NCBI GenBank assembly: GCA_017934275.1
Contig: JAGBJT010000038.1
Coordinates: 1 to 37,469, forward strand
Length of the DNA stretch: 37,469 nucleotides
Direction: 5' to 3'
Source: Cardiobacteriaceae bacterium
GTDB lineage: Bacteria; Pseudomonadota; Gammaproteobacteria; Cardiobacteriales; Cardiobacteriaceae
The translations under genes were made by a program, and so were the position numbers. The notes under the pieces are model-generated. The model did not search any database. It had not been told where the DNA came from and was given only the letters and a program-made list of their open reading frames with translations. Positions 34,689 to 37,469 of this stretch are shown in pieces (the stretch's first letter is position 1; every line of letters begins with the position of its first letter).

Positions 34689-35006
34689 ATGGCAGCAGCA
34701 GCAAAAGAAGAAGTTTCGGTTAATCTGAAAATTTTCAACGACTCTTACACTATTTATTGTGATCCGCAGGAAAAGGAAATTTTGCTTGATGTCGCGGAAC
34801 AATTAAATACCAAGTTTTACGAAATCCACAGTAAGCAACCGAATTTAAGCCGTGAAAAAGTCATAGTTTTCTGCGTTTTAGAATTAGTTTGCAAACTGCG
34901 CAATGACCGTAGCACCACCGCAAAAGACATCATCAATGCTAATCAAATTAGCGAAAAATTAAACGCCGCTTTGGATATGGCTTTGGCAGAAATTAAACCG
35001 CAGTGA
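34689..35006 (+). CDS. zapA: Cell division protein ZapA
   Basis: 105 residues. VSVNLKIFNDSYTIYCDPQEKEILLDVAEQLNTKF is the ZapA globular domain; a helix for dimer/tetramer formation follows, with the VIVFCVLELVCKLR stretch. ZapA bundles FtsZ filaments. AGGAG lies ten bases before the ATG. Three bases after the coiled-coil gene; a terminator follows. The 6S RNA gene often found next to zapA is not seen here. Confidence 0.93.
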   Translation: MAAAAKEEVSVNLKIFNDSYTIYCDPQEKEILLDVAEQLNTKFYEIHSKQPNLSREKVIVFCVLELVCKLRNDRSTTAKDIINANQISEKLNAALDMALAEIKPQ

Positions 35007-35038
35007 TTTGTGTTTTATTCTGTCTTACATTAACTACG

Positions 35039-35067
35039 AACGCGCCGCATAATTGGGCGCGTTTTTA
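35039..35067 (+). terminator. Terminator after zapA
   Basis: 8-bp stem AACGCGCC/GGCGCGTT (35039-35046 with 35056-35063), 9-base loop, then TTTATT. Confidence 0.85.
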
Positions 35068-35076
35068 TTGATATTT

Positions 35077-35652
35077 ATGATTAAGTTTTTATCAGACGAA
35101 GAAAATTGGTGTGCAAAAGAGGATAGAGCGGAAAATCTAATTTATGCTCGTATGGATTTTCAAAATGATGAACGGTATGTCAATTTTGCGGTAGATACCA
35201 GTGAATTTGCTCTTAATAATTACATAAAACAGTGGAAAAATGCTGCTAATTATGCTCTTCAATTTCGCCAAACAGCGGCGTTTTTTACAAGCTTTTTTCC
35301 CAGTCAAGAAGTATTTGCTAGCACATTATTTATCATAACCCCCAAGGAGATACTTAAACCTATTTCATATGCTAAATACGCTAACAAAAAATCAAATAAA
35401 ATGCCACAGTCTTTTTATCTAACCGAAGGAATATTTTATCTCACTACCAAGCTAGAAGTTTTAAACAACAGTGCAATTTTTCAAAAGTTATATAAAACTT
35501 GTAACACTAATTTACCAATATATTTTGTAAATCCTGATAATTTTGAGCGTTTTTATCCCTATATCCCAGCAACAGATGCAATAGAAATACAAAAGGGCTG
35601 CTGGTGTAGAAAAGTAGAAAAACAAGATTTAATCGCTATAAGCAATCTTTAA
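35077..35652 (+). CDS. Hypothetical protein, immunity-like context
   Basis: 191 residues from the ATG at 35077 (MIKFLSDEENW); the longer frame from a TTG at 35053 lies inside the zapA terminator. Soluble, rich in Tyr, Phe and Asn, no signal peptide. No ribosome site is evident. Family not recognised. A decayed copy of the same gene follows directly, sharing the start (MIKFLS/MINFIS), LIYARM/TLYARI and the C-terminal IFYLTT.LEVL...PIYFVN pattern. Such tandem copies near a toxin locus are often orphan immunity genes; that is inference. Confidence 0.6.
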   Translation: MIKFLSDEENWCAKEDRAENLIYARMDFQNDERYVNFAVDTSEFALNNYIKQWKNAANYALQFRQTAAFFTSFFPSQEVFASTLFIITPKEILKPISYAKYANKKSNKMPQSFYLTEGIFYLTTKLEVLNNSAIFQKLYKTCNTNLPIYFVNPDNFERFYPYIPATDAIEIQKGCWCRKVEKQDLIAISNL

Positions 35653-35663
35653 TTCCATTTCTT

Positions 35664-35994
35664 ATGATAAATTTCATTTCATATCAAGAGGCGAACATTG
35701 CAGAATAAGATATTGATGAGAAAACTTTATACGCTCGTATAGAAAAAAACCAAAGATTGTTATGTTATCGAGCAAATGTTTTATGCAACAACTGATTTAG
35801 AAATCTTGAAGTCCGATTTTGCATTTGAATTATTACAGCAAGATGATAATTATTACAGACCAATTTATTACATAAATACAAATAAAATGGAATATTTTTA
35901 CTCCTATTTCAACCTTTTTCACGGTTCGATAAAAAATATATGGCATCGAAAAATTAAGGCGGATAGCGTTAAAAAATATATTGCCTCCCCATAA
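35664..35994 (+). pseudogene. Decayed tandem copy of the preceding gene
   Basis: Begins MINFISYQEANIAE, then a TAA (35706-35708); the same frame continues DIDEKTLYARIEKNQR. The C-terminal part (MFYATTDLEILKSDFAFELL..., then YYRPIYYINTNKMEYFYSYF) is in another frame from 35776. These match the start and the last 70 or so residues of the 191-residue protein, so about 80 middle codons are missing, with one stop and one frame change. Confidence 0.75.
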
Positions 35995-36030
35995 AAAAAC
36001 ACCCAGCGAAATATTGCTAGGCGTTTTTTT
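35992..36030. terminator. Terminator between the hypothetical gene pair and the minus-strand immunity genes
   Basis: AACACCCAGC (35998-36007) and GCTAGGCGTT (36016-36025). As minus-strand RNA all ten pairs form with two G-U wobbles and seven T follow; as plus-strand RNA two mismatches arise, although a T run is also present. The best fit is termination of the minus-strand toxin-immunity transcript. Confidence 0.75.
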
Positions 36031-36079
36031 GAAGGCTTTATGTCTAAATACAAATTTTTCTCAATTATTTTTCAGCCAA

Positions 36080-36412
36080 CTAATTTCCAAAAGAACCGAA
36101 ACCATCATAGTAACAACCATATTTATTCGCTAATTGCATAAGGTTTTCTTCAATTTCCAAAATCTTATGCAATTCTGGGATTATTGTGATTTTGCAATAG
36201 CAGGTAAATTCCTCTCCATCAACATTCCGTTCTATTATGGTAGAAAAATTGCTGTTGTATCGCATTAAATCTTTAATAAAATCAACGAAATTATCAGTTC
36301 TACTTGCAACAAAAAATTCAATTGTCATTTCTTTTGTCAAATCAGAACCTGTATTTTTATACCGTTCCAATGCATCATTAGTAGCCTGAATAAATTTTTC
36401 ATCTGTTAGCAT
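36080..36412 (-). CDS. RraB-like domain protein
   Basis: 110 residues. The C-terminal half (CKITIIPELHKILEIEENL, then ANKYGCYYDGFGSF) matches the end of the RraB fold, the regulator of RNase E activity, where YDGWGT is typical. The N-terminal half is less conserved. Its ATG overlaps the stop of the preceding gene by one base. Its place after a toxin C-terminus suggests an immunity role rather than RNase E control; not proven. Confidence 0.6.
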   Translation of the reverse strand: MLTDEKFIQATNDALERYKNTGSDLTKEMTIEFFVASRTDNFVDFIKDLMRYNSNFSTIIERNVDGEEFTCYCKITIIPELHKILEIEENLMQLANKYGCYYDGFGSFGN

Positions 36413-36999
36413 TATTTTTCTTCACTCTTATCTATTTTTACCCAATATTCTTTGTTTATTCCAAATTCTTTTTCTGAAAAAGAAAACACATCTTCTAAAT
36501 CATAACTTTGTATAAATTCAAACTTCATTTTATTTTTTTTACTTTTAGAATAAACACTGTAATCAGTCAAAATTCTACTTAAACTTTCATATTTATTTTC
36601 AAAAATATAGAATATTTTATTTCCTTTTTGATACTTAAAAAATTCCTTTTTGCTTATTTCTTTTCGGTAAATATTATCGTATTCATCCATCAAATCATCA
36701 ATTGTTCCTATAATGATCGGGTTATTTTTCAGAGGAATATTATCCAAAATAGGCAACCATTTTTTTATATCAAATTTTTCAAATCTCCATATTAGATAGG
36801 ACAAGGCTAATATTGATACTCTTGATAAGTCTTCATCAGTTGAATATATATAACCACCTATCAATTCTTCAATAAATTCTAAATCCTCAGAATATAGACC
36901 ATTCGCTGCAATAACATCTATTATCTCTGATTTATTACCAGAAGAAATAATCTTTAAACTTTCCTCTTTTGTATATTCGCCAAGGCTTACATAATGCAT
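36412..36999 (-). CDS. Hypothetical protein, putative immunity protein
   Basis: 195 residues, soluble, acidic and Lys/Ile-rich with mainly helical segments (YIYSTDEDLSRVSILALSYL looks like a HEAT-type helix pair) and a C-terminal beta region. AAGGA lies nine bases before the ATG. It starts 32 bases after the toxin stop, the usual place of the cognate immunity gene. Family not recognised. Much more AT-rich than the housekeeping genes nearby, consistent with transfer. Confidence 0.6.
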   Translation of the reverse strand: MHYVSLGEYTKEESLKIISSGNKSEIIDVIAANGLYSEDLEFIEELIGGYIYSTDEDLSRVSILALSYLIWRFEKFDIKKWLPILDNIPLKNNPIIIGTIDDLMDEYDNIYRKEISKKEFFKYQKGNKIFYIFENKYESLSRILTDYSVYSKSKKNKMKFEFIQSYDLEDVFSFSEKEFGINKEYWVKIDKSEEK

Positions 37000-37031
37000 A
37001 TTATTTATTCCTTAAAAGTAATATTTATGAC

Positions 37032-37469
37032 TCATTTCAATATATTACCTTTAAGATCTGTTATCCCTGCTTTATACAAAGCATTTTTCATTTCTTGTGA
37101 TAAAGGTTCAAGATTTGTTCCTGCTTTTTTACCCTTCCATATCCGCTGATACCCGTGATATCTATTCCCTTCATGATTGTTAAATGCCACATATTCTCCC
37201 GTATTTTTATCAACTCCTACTCTTTGATTAGAAGTATTTTTCACTGGCACAGAATTATTTAACACCTCTTGCCCGTTAGTTGGTTTTGGTGATTTACTTC
37301 CGCTACCGTATCTTGAATGATACGGAGCATCTTCATATATCAACTCTTGTTTATTACTATTTCCAGCATTTGTATAAGAACCTGTTGTTTCCCCTTTCAA
37401 CAATTGCAGAGCTTTGGTTTTATCCTTCCGTCTGACCGCTTCTAAAATCAGCTCTTCCGTCTTTTTATC
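37032..37469 (-). CDS. C-terminal toxin domain of a large polymorphic toxin (cut by window edge)
   Basis: An open frame runs in from the window's right edge without a start and encodes about 145 residues. It opens with a charged stretch (KTEELILEAVRRKDKTKAL), then a low-complexity linker with Asn, Ser and Pro, then a compact domain: VGVDKNTGEYVAF, NRYHGYQRIW and a C-terminal LSQEMKNALYKAGITDLKG. Similar G-x-D-x-x-TGE..., YHG-x-x-R-x-W...M-x-x-AL-x-x-AG C-termini occur on CDI/Rhs-type toxins, possibly RNases. An in-frame TTG at 37403 is not a real start. Delivery system unknown. Confidence 0.65.
   Translation of the reverse strand, partial: DKKTEELILEAVRRKDKTKALQLLKGETTGSYTNAGNSNKQELIYEDAPYHSRYGSGSKSPKPTNGQEVLNNSVPVKNTSNQRVGVDKNTGEYVAFNNHEGNRYHGYQRIWKGKKAGTNLEPLSQEMKNALYKAGITDLKGNILK

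Noticed and set aside
35007-35076. 6S RNA gene after zapA
   Set aside because: Only a 70-base gap containing a terminator; no sequence able to form the 6S bubble structure was seen.
1-37469. CRISPR array, tRNA or rRNA genes, prophage, complete insertion sequence
   Set aside because: No regularly spaced repeats, no cloverleaf-like sequence and no transposase or phage gene were found in any gap; the only mobile DNA seen is miniature and non-coding.

Overview
The window is a stretch of an AT-rich proteobacterial chromosome. It reads as a gammaproteobacterium: EF-P comes with its EpmA lysyl-transferase, UPF0149/YgfB sits next to ZapA, the LysR protein is CysB-like, and TrmA, XerC and a pilMNOPQ cluster are present. 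A relative of the Cardiobacteriales (Suttonella/Dichelobacter type) is my best guess, but no rRNA gene is here to settle it. I see no tRNA, rRNA or CRISPR.

Layout. (1) 1-1510: wreck of a polymorphic toxin C-terminus followed by two small immunity-type genes. The toxin is broken by a reading-frame shift and by a 107-bp TA-flanked miniature element whose pre-insertion reading frame can be rebuilt. (2) 1536-10050, minus strand: rnhB, a small membrane protein, gatB, the type IV pilus assembly operon pilM-N-O-P-Q, and gltA. (3) 10106-14797, minus: rpmE2 (type B L31) with its own promoter, then the translation/lipoprotein group ribF-ileS-lspA. (4) 15007-17805, plus: valS, with a terminator-like hairpin just before its ribosome binding site. 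(5) 17850-19300: two more copies of the 107-bp element around a cysB-like regulator, then a candidate small RNA. (6) 19328-25701, minus: repeat lipoprotein, DUF1820 protein, PolB-like exonuclease, efp, ychF, a TRIC-type membrane protein, a DsbC-like isomerase and epmA. (7) 25727-33440, plus: xerC, glmS, thrS-infC-rpmI-rplT (infC starts with AUA), a CheX-like protein and trmA. (8) 33442-35006: ygfB diverging from a zapB-like gene and zapA, with a second type of miniature element (132 bp, AATA target duplication) between the two promoters. (9) 35077-37469: a gene of unknown function with a decayed tandem copy, then on the minus strand a toxin C-terminus cut by the window edge with two downstream small genes, one RraB-like.

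How it fits together. The centre is conserved housekeeping: three aminoacyl-tRNA synthetases, IF3, L20, L31, L35, EF-P and its modifier, GatB, citrate synthase, GlmS, pilus biogenesis and division factors. Both ends are accessory toxin-immunity loci. Most unusual structure lies in non-coding DNA: two families of miniature elements, one of which has broken a toxin gene and another of which has moved into a divergent promoter region, plus leader and small-RNA candidates. All functional assignments come from reading motifs and remembered family patterns; no database search was possible.
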